DNA of 64,000 bases, from positions 4,331,444 through 4,395,443 of the forward strand of contig NZ_LT906450.1 of NCBI RefSeq assembly GCF_900187265.1, written 5' to 3'. This DNA comes from Rhodococcus rhodochrous. GTDB lineage: Bacteria; Actinomycetota; Actinomycetes; Mycobacteriales; Mycobacteriaceae. A program made the translations under genes and the position numbers. The notes under the pieces are model-generated. The model did no database searches, had not been told where the DNA came from, and saw only the letters and a program-made list of their open reading frames with translations. Shown here piece after piece: positions 19,514 to 27,561 of this stretch; positions within the stretch are counted from its first letter, which is position 1; the number at the start of each line of letters is the position of its first letter.

Positions 19514-19566
19514 ACGCTAACGACCGCGGGTGTTCCCTCGGGAGGGCTTCTCCCGTGTGACGGGAG
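19514..19566 (-). promoter_or_regulatory. SDR operon promoter with perfect palindrome
   Basis: CTCCCGT-GTG-ACGGGAG (19550-19566) is a perfect 7-3-7 inverted repeat, with its centre 39 nt from a leftward TAGCGT -10 hexamer (19519-19514). Confidence 0.7.
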
Positions 19567-19592
19567 GCCTGTTCTGCCCGCCGGTTCGTCGC

Positions 19593-19645
19593 ATTCCATC
19601 CAGCGGGAGACACGCTTCACACGGCGAGTGGCCGACGAGTTCCAT
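19593..19645 (+). promoter_or_regulatory. Possible kshA promoter with palindrome half-site
   Basis: GCGGGAG at 19603-19609 matches one arm of the shared palindrome; the other arm (ATTCCAT) is poor. TTCCAT at 19640 has the right distance (39 nt) but is a weak -10. Confidence 0.3.
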
Positions 19646-19691
19646 GAGGCGCATCACAAGTCTCTCCACCACTGACGGCACGGAGGAATTC

Positions 19692-20864
19692 ATGTCCATC
19701 GACACCGCACGGTCCGGTTCGGACGACGACGTCGAGATCCGCGAGATCCAGGCTGCGGCCGCTCCCACCCGCTTCGCACGGGGCTGGCACTGCCTCGGCC
19801 TGCTCCGAGACTTCCAGGACGGCAAGCCGCACTCCATCGAGGCCTTCGGAACCAAGCTGGTCGTGTTCGCCGACAGCAAGGGGCAGCTCAACGTCCTCGA
19901 TGCCTACTGCCGGCACATGGGTGGCGACCTGAGCCGCGGCGAGGTCAAGGGCGACTCGATCGCGTGCCCGTTCCACGACTGGCGCTGGAACGGCAAGGGC
20001 AAGTGCACCGACATCCCCTACGCCCGGCGCGTCCCGCCGATCGCGAAGACCCGCGCCTGGACGACCCTCGAACGCAACGGCCAGCTGTACGTCTGGAACG
20101 ACCCGCAGGGCAATCCGCCGCCGGAGGATGTCACCATCCCGGAGATCGCCGGTTACGGCACCGACGAGTGGACGGACTGGAGCTGGAAGAGCCTGCGCAT
20201 CAAGGGCTCCCACTGCCGTGAGATCGTCGACAACGTCGTCGACATGGCGCACTTCTTCTACATCCACTACTCGTTCCCGCGCTACTTCAAGAACGTCTTC
20301 GAGAGCCACACCGCCACGCAGTACATGCACTCGACCGGTCGTGAGGACGTCATCTCCGGCACCAACTACGACGACCCCAACGCCGAACTGCGTTCCGAGG
20401 CAACCTATTTCGGTCCGTCGTACATGATCGACTGGCTCGAATCCGATGCCAACGGCCAGACCATCGAGACCATCCTCATCAACTGCCACTACCCGGTGAG
20501 CAACAACGAGTTCGTGCTGCAGTACGGCGCGATCGTCAAGAAGCTCCCGGGGGTGTCGGACGAGATCGCCGCCGGGATGGCCGAGCAGTTCGCCGAGGGC
20601 GTGCAGCTCGGTTTCGAGCAGGACGTCGAGATCTGGAAGAACAAGGCACCCATCGACAATCCGCTGCTGTCCGAGGAGGACGGCCCGGTCTACCAGCTGC
20701 GTCGCTGGTACCAGCAGTTCTACGTCGATGTCGAGGACATCACCGAGGACATGACCAAGCGCTTCGAGTTCGAGATCGACACCACCCGGGCGGTCGCGAG
20801 CTGGCAGAAGGAGGTCGCGGAGAACCTCGCGAAGCAGGCCGAAGGCTCCACCGCGACCCCCTAG
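19692..20864 (+). CDS. kshA: Rieske oxygenase KshA (3-ketosteroid 9alpha-hydroxylase, oxygenase component)
   Basis: A 390-residue oxygenase. The Rieske cluster ligands are Cys73/His75 (CRHMGG) and Cys92/His95 (CPFH). The mononuclear iron ligands are His187 and His192 in NVVDMAHFFYIH, with Asp311 (in EQDVEIW). The N-terminal ARGWHCLGL and SIEAFGTKLVVFAD blocks are typical of KshA, which hydroxylates C9 of ADD-type steroids and triggers ring B opening. It needs the reductase KshB, which is not in the window. ATG at 19692 follows GGAGG. It forms an operon with the HsaA- and HsaC-like genes (gaps of 43 and 38 bp). It may be one of several kshA paralogues, here probably tuned to pregnane substrates. 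Confidence 0.87.
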   Translation: MSIDTARSGSDDDVEIREIQAAAAPTRFARGWHCLGLLRDFQDGKPHSIEAFGTKLVVFADSKGQLNVLDAYCRHMGGDLSRGEVKGDSIACPFHDWRWNGKGKCTDIPYARRVPPIAKTRAWTTLERNGQLYVWNDPQGNPPPEDVTIPEIAGYGTDEWTDWSWKSLRIKGSHCREIVDNVVDMAHFFYIHYSFPRYFKNVFESHTATQYMHSTGREDVISGTNYDDPNAELRSEATYFGPSYMIDWLESDANGQTIETILINCHYPVSNNEFVLQYGAIVKKLPGVSDEIAAGMAEQFAEGVQLGFEQDVEIWKNKAPIDNPLLSEEDGPVYQLRRWYQQFYVDVEDITEDMTKRFEFEIDTTRAVASWQKEVAENLAKQAEGSTATP

Positions 20865-20907
20865 AGCCCCTCGTCGCATCCCCCACCCCACCAGAAGGAA
20901 CACGATC

Positions 20908-22089
20908 ATGAGCTACGAAGTCCTGGCCGGCATCGAGGCCGCGGCCGACGACATCTTCCTCGAAGGCATCGAGGCCGAACGGATCGGCAAGGTCGCCGAC
21001 GCGACCGTCAAGCGCATGAAGGAGTCCGGCTCCATCCGCATGCTGCAGCCCAAGGAGCACGGCGGTTTCGAGTCGCATCCGCGCGAGTTCGCCGAGACGG
21101 TCATGCGGATGGCGTCGCTCAACCCCTCGGGCGGCTGGGTCCACGGCATCGTGGGCGTGCATCCCTGGCAGCTCGCGTTCGCCGATCCCAAGGTCCAGCA
21201 GGAGGTCTGGGGCCAGGACCAGGACACGTGGCTCGCGTCGCCGTACATGCCGGGCGGCATGTGTGTGCCGGTCGACGGCGGTTACAAGTTCTCCGGCAAG
21301 TGGTCGTTCTCCTCGGGCACCGACCACTGCGACTGGGCGTTCCTCGGCGCGATGGCATGCAATCCGGACGGCAGCGTGCAGATGCCGCCGCGCATGCTGC
21401 ACGTGATCATCCCGCGGTCCGACTACCGGATCATCGACGACTCGTGGGACGTCGTGGGTCTGCGCGGGACGGGATCGAAGGACGTCGTCGTCGAGGACGC
21501 GTTCGTGCCCGACTACCGCGTCATGGATTGCGACGAGGTCATCGACGGCACCGCCGTCCGCAAGTACGGCCGCACCGAGTCGCTGTACCTGATGCCGTGG
21601 TCGAACATGTTCCCGCTCGGGATCACCTCTGCCACCATCGGCATCTGCGAGGGTCTGCTGCACCACGCCAACGAGTACCAGCGCGAGCGCATCAACCCGC
21701 AGGGCACGGCGGTCAAGGACGATCCCTACACCCTGTTCGCGATCGGTGAGGCCACGGCGAAACTGCGGTCGGCCCGGGATTCGCTGCTCGCCAACGTCGA
21801 TCGCATGTGGGACATCGTCGATTCCGGGAAGACGCCGACCTTCGAGCAGCGTGCTCTCGGCCGCGAGACCCAGGTGAACGCCGCCTGGCAGGCCGTCACG
21901 GCCGTCGACCAGGTCTACGCCCGGTGCGGCGGCAACGCCCTGCGGATGGACAAGCCGATGCAGCGTTTCTGGCGCGATGCACACGCCGGTCTGCACCACG
22001 CGATCCACGTCCCGGGCACGGTCTACCACGCGGCGACGCTGAGCGGCCTCGGCGTGGACCCGCAGGGTCCGCTGCGGGCGATGATCTGA
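20908..22089 (+). CDS. hsaA: Flavin-dependent monooxygenase (HsaA type)
   Basis: A 393-residue protein of the acyl-CoA dehydrogenase fold. Blocks such as GWVHGIVGVHPWQLA, SGKWSFSSGTDHCDWAF, DVVGLRGTGSKDVVVEDAFVP and QRFWRDAHAG align well by eye with HsaA, the oxygenase that ortho-hydroxylates the phenolic ring of 3-HSA using reduced flavin from HsaB. The His in RDAHAG is the likely catalytic residue. ATG at 20908 follows GAAGGA. It sits between kshA and an hsaC-like gene, the order expected for consecutive ring-opening steps. It may be a paralogue of a genome-wide hsaA with a different side-chain preference. Confidence 0.8.
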   Translation: MSYEVLAGIEAAADDIFLEGIEAERIGKVADATVKRMKESGSIRMLQPKEHGGFESHPREFAETVMRMASLNPSGGWVHGIVGVHPWQLAFADPKVQQEVWGQDQDTWLASPYMPGGMCVPVDGGYKFSGKWSFSSGTDHCDWAFLGAMACNPDGSVQMPPRMLHVIIPRSDYRIIDDSWDVVGLRGTGSKDVVVEDAFVPDYRVMDCDEVIDGTAVRKYGRTESLYLMPWSNMFPLGITSATIGICEGLLHHANEYQRERINPQGTAVKDDPYTLFAIGEATAKLRSARDSLLANVDRMWDIVDSGKTPTFEQRALGRETQVNAAWQAVTAVDQVYARCGGNALRMDKPMQRFWRDAHAGLHHAIHVPGTVYHAATLSGLGVDPQGPLRAMI

Positions 22090-22127
22090 CCTTCCCCCAC
22101 ATCCGAACCGACAACGGAGACAACAGT

Positions 22128-23060
22128 ATGAGCAAGTTCGACGCCGGAAGTTTCGGCACCGACATCCGCGGTCTGGGATACGTGAAGATCCAGACGAACG
22201 ACATGGAGCGCTGGCGGAAGTTCGCGTTCGAGGTCCTCGGCTTCGCCCAGGGGTCCGGGCCGGAGGAGAACGCGCTGTACCTGCGCATGGACGAGCGCAG
22301 CGCGCGCATCGTGGTGGTGCCGGGCGAGGACGACCGGGTCGTCACGATCGGCTGGGAGGTCCGCGACCGCGCGGCCCTGGCACGCGTCCAGGCAGCCGTC
22401 GAGGGGGCCGGAGTGGCGGTCAAGCCGCTGTCGGTCGAAGAAGCCGACCTGCGCCGGGTGGAGGAGGTCATCACCTTCCAGGATCCGAGCGGCGCGACCC
22501 TCGAGGTCTTCCACGGCGCGGTGCTCGACCACAGCCCGGTGGTCACGCCGTTCGGCGCGAAGTTCGTGACGGGCGCGCAGGGACTCGGCCACGTCGTCCT
22601 GCCGGTCACCGACATCAACGGCACCTTCGACTTCTACACCGAGGTTCTCGGCTTCCTGCCGCGCGGCGCCTTCCGGTTGCCGGCACCGCCGGAGTTCGGG
22701 CCGATCCGCCTGCGCTTCCTGGGGGTCAACCAGCGCCACCACAGCCTCGCGCTGATTCCCGCCCCGCACGGCGGCGCTCCGGGCCTGATCCACCTCATGG
22801 TCGAGGTCGACACCCTGGACGCGGTCGGCCAGGCTCTCGACCGGGTCGTCAAGGACGGTTTCTCGGTGTCGTCGACGCTGGGCCGCCACACCAACGACAA
22901 GATGGTGTCGTTCTACGTCCGCGCCCCCGGTGGCTGGGACATCGAGTTCGGTACCGACGGGCAGCTCGTGGACGAGACGTTCTACACGTCCGAGGAGATC
23001 ACCGCCGACAGCTACTGGGGCCACGACTGGTCCGGTAGCGAGCCGCTCGCCGCCATGTAG
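22128..23060 (+). CDS. hsaC: Extradiol (meta-cleavage) dioxygenase (HsaC/BphC type)
   Basis: A 310-residue type I extradiol dioxygenase with two VOC-fold halves. The Fe(II) ligands are His155 (in GLGHVVL), a His of NQRHHSLA (204-205) and Glu273 (in WDIEFG). The conserved active-site His254 lies in LGRHTND. The opening IRGLGYVKIQTNDMERWRKF resembles HsaC, which cleaves the catechol 3,4-DHSA. ATG at 22128 follows GGAGA. It is the last gene of the kshA operon and is followed by a strong terminator. The hydrolase HsaD that acts next is not in the window. Confidence 0.87.
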   Translation: MSKFDAGSFGTDIRGLGYVKIQTNDMERWRKFAFEVLGFAQGSGPEENALYLRMDERSARIVVVPGEDDRVVTIGWEVRDRAALARVQAAVEGAGVAVKPLSVEEADLRRVEEVITFQDPSGATLEVFHGAVLDHSPVVTPFGAKFVTGAQGLGHVVLPVTDINGTFDFYTEVLGFLPRGAFRLPAPPEFGPIRLRFLGVNQRHHSLALIPAPHGGAPGLIHLMVEVDTLDAVGQALDRVVKDGFSVSSTLGRHTNDKMVSFYVRAPGGWDIEFGTDGQLVDETFYTSEEITADSYWGHDWSGSEPLAAM

Positions 23061-23101
23061 CACCACCCTCTGCGCACCACCGCACAACTGCAGATCGCTC
23101 C

Positions 23102-23151
23102 CCGAAGAGGGGGAACCCCGTCCACGAGGACAGCGGGTTCCCCCTCTTCGG
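23102..23151 (+). terminator. Terminator of kshA-hsaA-hsaC operon
   Basis: A perfect 17-bp stem (23102-23118 with 23135-23151) with a 16-nt loop lies 42 bp after the dioxygenase stop codon. Confidence 0.85.
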
Positions 23152-23163
23152 TGTGCAATCTCG

Positions 23164-23223
23164 GTGATCCACTTCACAAATGTGCGCGCATGTGTCACTA
23201 TTTCTAATAGAAAGACCCACGTC
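23164..23223 (+). promoter_or_regulatory. Second IclR control region, duplicate of 5420-5479
   Basis: GTGATCCACTTCACAA (23164-23179) is identical to the copy at 5420. TTTCTAATAGAAA (23201-23213) is a perfect 5-3-5 palindrome of IclR-operator type at the same relative position. GAAA and ACCCACGTC near the end are also shared. Confidence 0.65.
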
Positions 23224-23269
23224 ATTTGGGTTTCGTGGCGATTCTCGCCCCTGATCGAGGGAGATATCG

Positions 23270-24058
23270 GTGACCGCACCCGCGACTGCAGACTCCACCC
23301 CCACCGCGATCCTCGAACGGATCTCGCTCGTCCTGGACGCCTTCGACGGCCCCGGACGGCTCACGCTCGCCCAGGTCGTCAGGCGAACCGGGCTACCCCG
23401 CTCGTCCGCCCATCGGATGCTCGAACGACTCGTCGAGATGCGGTGGCTGCGCCGCGAGGGCCGCGACTACGAGCTCGGCACCCGCCTCATGGAGCTCGGC
23501 TCGATCGCTGTCCACCAGAACCGCCTGCACAGCGCCGCCGCTCCGATCCTGCACGACCTGCACCGCGCCACCGGCTACGTCGTGCACCTCGGCGTACTCG
23601 ACGGGCCCGACGTGCTCTATCTCGACAAGGTCGGTGGCCGGCTCGCCACGGAGCTGCCCACCCGCGTCGGCAGCCGCTATCCCGCACGCAATTCCGCGAT
23701 CGGCAAGGCCCTGCTCGCCTACACCCCGCCCAGCACCGACGACCTCACCGAGCTCACCCCCGAACTGCGCAAGGTCCGCGAGACGGGCGTGGCGTACGAG
23801 GTGGCGCGGATCTCCGGCGGGATCGGCATCATCGCCGTCCCGATCGGCCCCGTCGGTGATGTCGTCGCCGCCCTGTCCATCTGCGGACCGACCAGCCACG
23901 TCAAGTTCGACCATCGCCACGCCGCCCCGGTCCGTATGGCAGCGAACGCGATCCACCGATCTCTCTCAGGACGCCCCCGCGCTGCGCAGGTCGTGCCGCG
24001 AGCGCACCACCCGGGCCTGTCCGCAGCGACGGCACAGCCCCGCCTGCAGTACGCCTGA
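23270..24058 (+). CDS. IclR-family transcriptional regulator
   Basis: A 262-residue regulator with an N-terminal winged helix (about residues 15-78; recognition segment TGLPRSSAHRMLERL) and an IclR effector domain. It is a close paralogue of the protein at 5515-6276, with long identical stretches in the DNA-binding domain, so both may recognise the same operator. Differences concentrate in the C-terminal half, suggesting different effectors. GTG at 23270 follows GAGGGAG. It lies immediately after the ring-cleavage operon. Autoregulation through the palindrome at 23201-23213 and cross-regulation by the paralogue are plausible. Confidence 0.9.
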   Translation: MTAPATADSTPTAILERISLVLDAFDGPGRLTLAQVVRRTGLPRSSAHRMLERLVEMRWLRREGRDYELGTRLMELGSIAVHQNRLHSAAAPILHDLHRATGYVVHLGVLDGPDVLYLDKVGGRLATELPTRVGSRYPARNSAIGKALLAYTPPSTDDLTELTPELRKVRETGVAYEVARISGGIGIIAVPIGPVGDVVAALSICGPTSHVKFDHRHAAPVRMAANAIHRSLSGRPRAAQVVPRAHHPGLSAATAQPRLQYA

Positions 24059-24065
24059 GGGCGCT

Positions 24066-24103
24066 CCGCTCTGCCCGGACGGTCCCCGCACCGGGCGGAG
24101 CGG
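24066..24103. terminator. Bidirectional terminator between iclR and padR genes
   Basis: CCGCTCTGCCCGG (24066-24078) pairs with CCGGGCGGAGCGG (24091-24103), 12 of 13 positions, with a 12-nt loop. Confidence 0.7.
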
Positions 24104-24108
24104 CCGAC

Positions 24109-24813
24109 TCAGCTGCGCTCGCGCCGTTCGAGACCCAGCACGAAGTCCTCCACGTCGCGCCAGGACCCGGCGACCTCCGGAACAGGATTGCCCAGTTCGT
24201 CACGGGCCCGGACGGACGAGAAGGTCTCGGCCGCCTCGTCGATGTCGGCCAGTACCTGTTTCGCCAGATCGATCTCGGCCTGGAAGTAGCGTTCGGCCCA
24301 GATCAGGCTCATCCGGGAGAACGCCCATGCGGGTTCGCGGTTGGCGTGATCGCCGTGCAGCTTCGCCTGCTCCCGCATGGTCTCCATGTTCTCGATGTGC
24401 GACCGGACGAGCTTCTTCAGCTCGTCGGGCTCGTTGAGATGTCCCATCCACAGACGCAGCATGAGACCGTGCTTGAGGACCGGTTGTTCGACGGGCGCAG
24501 CCCGCGACCAGTTCCGCACGGCACGGGTGCCACGTTCGGTGATGCGGTAGACCCGCCGGCCACGCTCCCCCGGCTCGGAGATCATCTCCGACTCGGCCAG
24601 CCCCGCCGCCTCGAGCTTCTTGAGTTCGGCGTAGATCTGGCTGACGGACGGACTCCAGTAGAAGAAGCCGATGCTCCAGTCCGCCCACTTCTTCAGGTCG
24701 TAACCGGTGAGTCCCTCACCGAAGGTGAGCATGCCCAGAACGGCCCAACTCGTGGCGGGCAACGACGGGTAGCTGTCGTCGGAAGCGTCGGCGACAGGCT
24801 CGATCTCGGGCAT
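24109..24813 (-). CDS. PadR-family transcriptional regulator
   Basis: A 234-residue regulator. The N-terminal PadR winged helix spans about residues 20-105, with the typical LTGYDLKKW, SQIYAELKKLEAAGL and VYRITERGTRAV motifs. The C-terminal Vir-type helical dimerisation domain contains the aromatic segment FSRMSLIWAERYF. PadR proteins usually repress a neighbouring gene and respond to small aromatic or hydrophobic ligands. It is divergent from an 84-residue Cys-rich protein whose promoter carries the steroid-cluster palindrome, so the palindrome could be its operator. A TAGGCT hexamer 6 nt before the ATG suggests a leaderless transcript. Confidence 0.88.
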   Translation of the reverse strand: MPEIEPVADASDDSYPSLPATSWAVLGMLTFGEGLTGYDLKKWADWSIGFFYWSPSVSQIYAELKKLEAAGLAESEMISEPGERGRRVYRITERGTRAVRNWSRAAPVEQPVLKHGLMLRLWMGHLNEPDELKKLVRSHIENMETMREQAKLHGDHANREPAWAFSRMSLIWAERYFQAEIDLAKQVLADIDEAAETFSSVRARDELGNPVPEVAGSWRDVEDFVLGLERRERS

Positions 24814-24819
24814 GATCGA

Positions 24820-24825
24820 AGCCTA
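24820..24825 (-). promoter_or_regulatory. -10 element, leaderless padR transcript
   Basis: TAGGCT (reading leftward) is followed by 6 nt and then the ATG at 24813. No ribosome site can fit, so translation is probably leaderless. Confidence 0.5.
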
Positions 24826-24862
24826 ACAGCCCAGGTAGATGAGGGTGCACCGCGCTGGATAC

Positions 24863-24935
24863 CGCCCGCTGAGCGGAACACGGTCTCCCGTTCCGTGGGA
24901 GAACGGGAGACTCGGCCGGTCGCCGCAACTACCGT
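24863..24935 (+). promoter_or_regulatory. Promoter of 84-aa gene with palindrome copies
   Basis: CTCCCGT-TCC-GTGGGAG (24885-24901, centre 24893) is 37 nt before a TACCGT -10 hexamer (24930-24935). It lies within a larger perfect inverted repeat, GTCTCCCGTTC (24883-24893) with GAACGGGAGAC (24901-24911). A further related element, CGCCCGC-TGA-GCGGAAC, is at 24863-24879. This is the densest operator region in the window and separates padR from the small gene. Confidence 0.65.
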
Positions 24936-24964
24936 CGCTGTCACAGCCCCCAGGAGGTCCGATC

Positions 24965-25219
24965 ATGGAAAGCGTCACCTGCAACCACTGCAGCAATCGC
25001 GTCCTCGTCGAGAAATACAGCGAGGCACACACCAGCATCCAGTGGCTCGACGACGCCGACAGCGTCTGCCCCGAGTTCGCGCGGGCCCGCACCGCCCAGG
25101 AAGGCCGTGCCTGGATCCCCACCTGCCACAAACTGCAGCAGACGATCGACGACCTGATCGTCTCCGGCCAGATCGGCCTGTCGCTGCGCAGCTATCCGGT
25201 ACCCGGCCGCCTCGAATGA
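24965..25219 (+). CDS. Small cysteine-containing protein of unknown function
   Basis: An 84-residue soluble protein with Cys6-x2-Cys9 (TCNHC), Cys35 and Cys54. The four cysteines could bind zinc or an Fe-S cluster, but the spacing fits no ferredoxin pattern I recognise. Conserved-looking segments are VLVEKYSEAHTSIQWLDDA and AWIPTCHKLQQTIDDLIVSGQIGLSLRSYP. ATG at 24965 follows CAGGAGG. Its promoter carries the steroid-cluster palindrome, so it is probably co-expressed with the catabolic genes, perhaps as an accessory or electron-transfer partner. I do not recognise a family. Confidence 0.75.
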   Translation: MESVTCNHCSNRVLVEKYSEAHTSIQWLDDADSVCPEFARARTAQEGRAWIPTCHKLQQTIDDLIVSGQIGLSLRSYPVPGRLE

Positions 25220-25246
25220 CGCGGAGCGCGGCCGGGATCCGCCGGA

Positions 25247-26005
25247 TCACATCCCCCGCGCCTCGTTCGCCTTCGTGATGAACTCGATCTGTTCACGACT
25301 CGGCCCGCAGAACTCCTGCTCGATCTGCTGCGCGTTGTCCTCGTGCATGCGGTAGAGGCTGTCGCGTAGGCCCTCGTCGCCGCCGTGGAACTGCTCGAGC
25401 AGACCCATCCATTGCCGTGCCATCTCCTGGGCCTCGGGAGAAGCCGGATCCATCCCCGCACTCAGTGCAGCGTCGACACGTGGGATGAGCTCCTGCCACG
25501 ACGCCTCCGCCGCCGTGATGACGTCGTCGCCCAGCCTTGCGCGTCGTTCCGCGAGGTCTGCGATCTGTCCCTTGTCGAAATACTTCTCGAAGACGTCGTC
25601 CACTTCGATCACTCCTCGGATCACCTGAAGGAAGTCGGCGACCGATGCATCCGGCGACGTTCGGACCGTGCGGGAGAGCATCTCGACCTGGGCGCGCAGC
25701 GTGCGGGTTGCCGCGAGCTGATCGTCCAGGTAGGCACGGTGCGCATCGAGGATCTCCGACAGCGAGGTGTCACCGTCGGTGACCGTGGCGATCGCGTCCA
25801 GCGACAGCCCGAGCTGACGCAGCACCAGCACCTGGTACAGCCTCTCGACGTCCGGCTCCTCGTACAACCGGTGACCCGACGCCGTCCGGCCCGACGGCCG
25901 CACGAGGCCTATGTCGTCGTAGTGATGCAGGGTCCGCACGGTCAGGCCCGTCTCCGCTGCGAGACGCCCCACCTTCCATTGCTGTCCGGAACGTGTCTGC
26001 TGCAT
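25247..26005 (-). CDS. MerR-family regulator, TipA type
   Basis: A 252-residue regulator. The MerR helix-turn-helix and wing span residues about 10-78 (VGRLAAETGLTVRTLHHYDDIGLV, then GHRLYEEPDVERL), a coiled-coil dimerisation helix about 80-115, and a C-terminal TipAS-like all-helical drug-binding domain about 130-250 (REQIEFITKANE ending). TipA-type proteins activate their own promoter on binding hydrophobic antibiotics. The promoter has the palindromic 19-bp spacer expected for such activation. No dedicated target gene is adjacent, so it may act mainly on itself and distant genes. Confidence 0.9.
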   Translation of the reverse strand: MQQTRSGQQWKVGRLAAETGLTVRTLHHYDDIGLVRPSGRTASGHRLYEEPDVERLYQVLVLRQLGLSLDAIATVTDGDTSLSEILDAHRAYLDDQLAATRTLRAQVEMLSRTVRTSPDASVADFLQVIRGVIEVDDVFEKYFDKGQIADLAERRARLGDDVITAAEASWQELIPRVDAALSAGMDPASPEAQEMARQWMGLLEQFHGGDEGLRDSLYRMHEDNAQQIEQEFCGPSREQIEFITKANEARGM

Positions 26006-26048
26006 CGTCCACCCACTTCCACCGGCACTCCGTGTACCGGCACGATCG

Positions 26049-26079
26049 ACGCTATGACCTCACGTTACGTGAGGTGCAA
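26049..26079 (-). promoter_or_regulatory. MerR-type promoter with 19-bp spacer
   Basis: Reading leftward: -35 TTGCAC (26079-26074), a 19-nt spacer, and -10 TAGCGT (26054-26049). The spacer contains the perfect inverted repeat ACCTCACGT-N-ACGTGAGGT (26057-26075). An over-long spacer with central dyad is the hallmark of MerR-activated promoters. Confidence 0.85.
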
Positions 26080-26103
26080 GCCGATCGTCCGGCTACAACT
26101 CGT

Positions 26104-27561
26104 CTACCGGCCGGCTCCCGCGACCAGCCCCTCCGCACTGCGCGCCGCCACCGCTGCGGCCTTCGCGGTGAACGGATCGAGCAGCGGATACTCTGCGCGG
26201 GATCGCCAGTGCCGCACCGCGTCGACGGCTGCCGCGCGGATCTCGGCGGGCGACGCGTCGTCGGTGAGTCCGAGGCGCCGGGTGGCGCCGATCCCGGATC
26301 CACCGACCACACGCTGCAGCGCCAGGACCTCCTCGTCGGGCAACGACACCGACGCCGACCGCAGTCTGCCCAGCAGGCGGAGTTCGGCGAAGCCGTGGTC
26401 GTCGGCCAGTTCGCGTCGCACGGCTCCCAGCAGGTCGTGATCGCCGCACGCGTGCAGCACCCGTTCGAGCGCCAGCAGCGCCGAATGGGTCTTGAGCTGA
26501 TCGGCGCGCTGACCGAACTGCACGTCGATGACCTGACGCAGCTCGTCGAGCCCGCTGCGCGCGACGAGTTCGGCGGCGAGCGAAGGTGAATCGCGCGCGC
26601 CGAGCTGCACGAGCAGAACTGCGGTGCGGATGCCGAACAGACCGAACCGGTCGACGAGACGTGCCCGCATCCCGGGGTCGACGGGCAGGTCGACGTCGGG
26701 CCGCGCGAAGCGGTCGGCCGACAACATCGCGACCTGCAGTTGGTCCGACGGCATCCGGGCGAGCGCCTCGAAGGCCGCGAACTCGTTCTGCCGCAACGTT
26801 CGTGCGGCGAGCGCGAGCAACCCGGCGACCGGCACGACCGCCTGGCACAGTCCGGTGCGTTCGAGTTCGTCGGTGAACCTCGCCGCGACCTGCTTCGCCG
26901 ACATCATCGCGTCGGCGCGACCGGCACCGACCTCGTCGGCACGCGAGACCACGCCGACGATGCCGAGCGGCCCCGATCCCCCGCCGACATGGCGGCCGAT
27001 CCGTTCGAGGAACTCGACGTCGGCGGCGCCGAGCGAACGCATCAGGTAGACGGCGGCGTCGGCACCCGAGGCCGATTCCTCCGGGGTGAGCAGCGCCAGG
27101 GTCCGCGCCGACACGTCCTGCGACAGCGACGACGTGCCCGGGGTGTCGATGATGGTGGTCTGCGCCAGCGCGCTGGCGGGCCATTCGACGTCGATGAAGT
27201 CGACGCGGTCGGCGGTGAGTTCGCCGAGGTCGAAGGTCAGACGCCCGTCGGGACGGTGCACGGGCACCGGCATGCGGCGCTCCCCGTCGTACCAGGCGTT
27301 CACCGACGGCACGGGCCCGTTGCGGTACCAGGTGACGACGCGTGTGCACTCCGTCGCATCGGTGGGCGCGATGTCCTGCCCCACAAGCGCATTGAGCAGA
27401 GTCGACTTGCCGGCCTTGAGCGATCCGGCGAGCGCGACCCGCAGCGGCTGATCGAGTCGCGCGGCGCAGTGGTCGAGCCGGTCCGCGACGGCCGGGTTCC
27501 CGCCGTACGACGCGCGTGCCCGGTCGAGCAGGTCGCGGGCGCGCGCGAGGGCCGGGGTCAC
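26104..27561 (-). CDS. iniC: IniC-like dynamin-family GTPase
   Basis: A 485-residue dynamin-like GTPase. The P-loop GSLKAGKS is at residues 46-53, G3 DTPG at 139-142 and a degenerate G4 SRAD at about 206-209. The long helical C-terminus is consistent with the dynamin stalk. The GTG start at 27561 overlaps the iniA stop (GTGA), so the two are co-translated. M. tuberculosis IniC is of similar length (about 493). Ini proteins are induced by cell-wall inhibitors and are thought to act at the inner membrane. Neighbours and order (iniB-iniA-iniC) support the name. Confidence 0.85.
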   Translation of the reverse strand: MTPALARARDLLDRARASYGGNPAVADRLDHCAARLDQPLRVALAGSLKAGKSTLLNALVGQDIAPTDATECTRVVTWYRNGPVPSVNAWYDGERRMPVPVHRPDGRLTFDLGELTADRVDFIDVEWPASALAQTTIIDTPGTSSLSQDVSARTLALLTPEESASGADAAVYLMRSLGAADVEFLERIGRHVGGGSGPLGIVGVVSRADEVGAGRADAMMSAKQVAARFTDELERTGLCQAVVPVAGLLALAARTLRQNEFAAFEALARMPSDQLQVAMLSADRFARPDVDLPVDPGMRARLVDRFGLFGIRTAVLLVQLGARDSPSLAAELVARSGLDELRQVIDVQFGQRADQLKTHSALLALERVLHACGDHDLLGAVRRELADDHGFAELRLLGRLRSASVSLPDEEVLALQRVVGGSGIGATRRLGLTDDASPAEIRAAAVDAVRHWRSRAEYPLLDPFTAKAAAVAARSAEGLVAGAGR

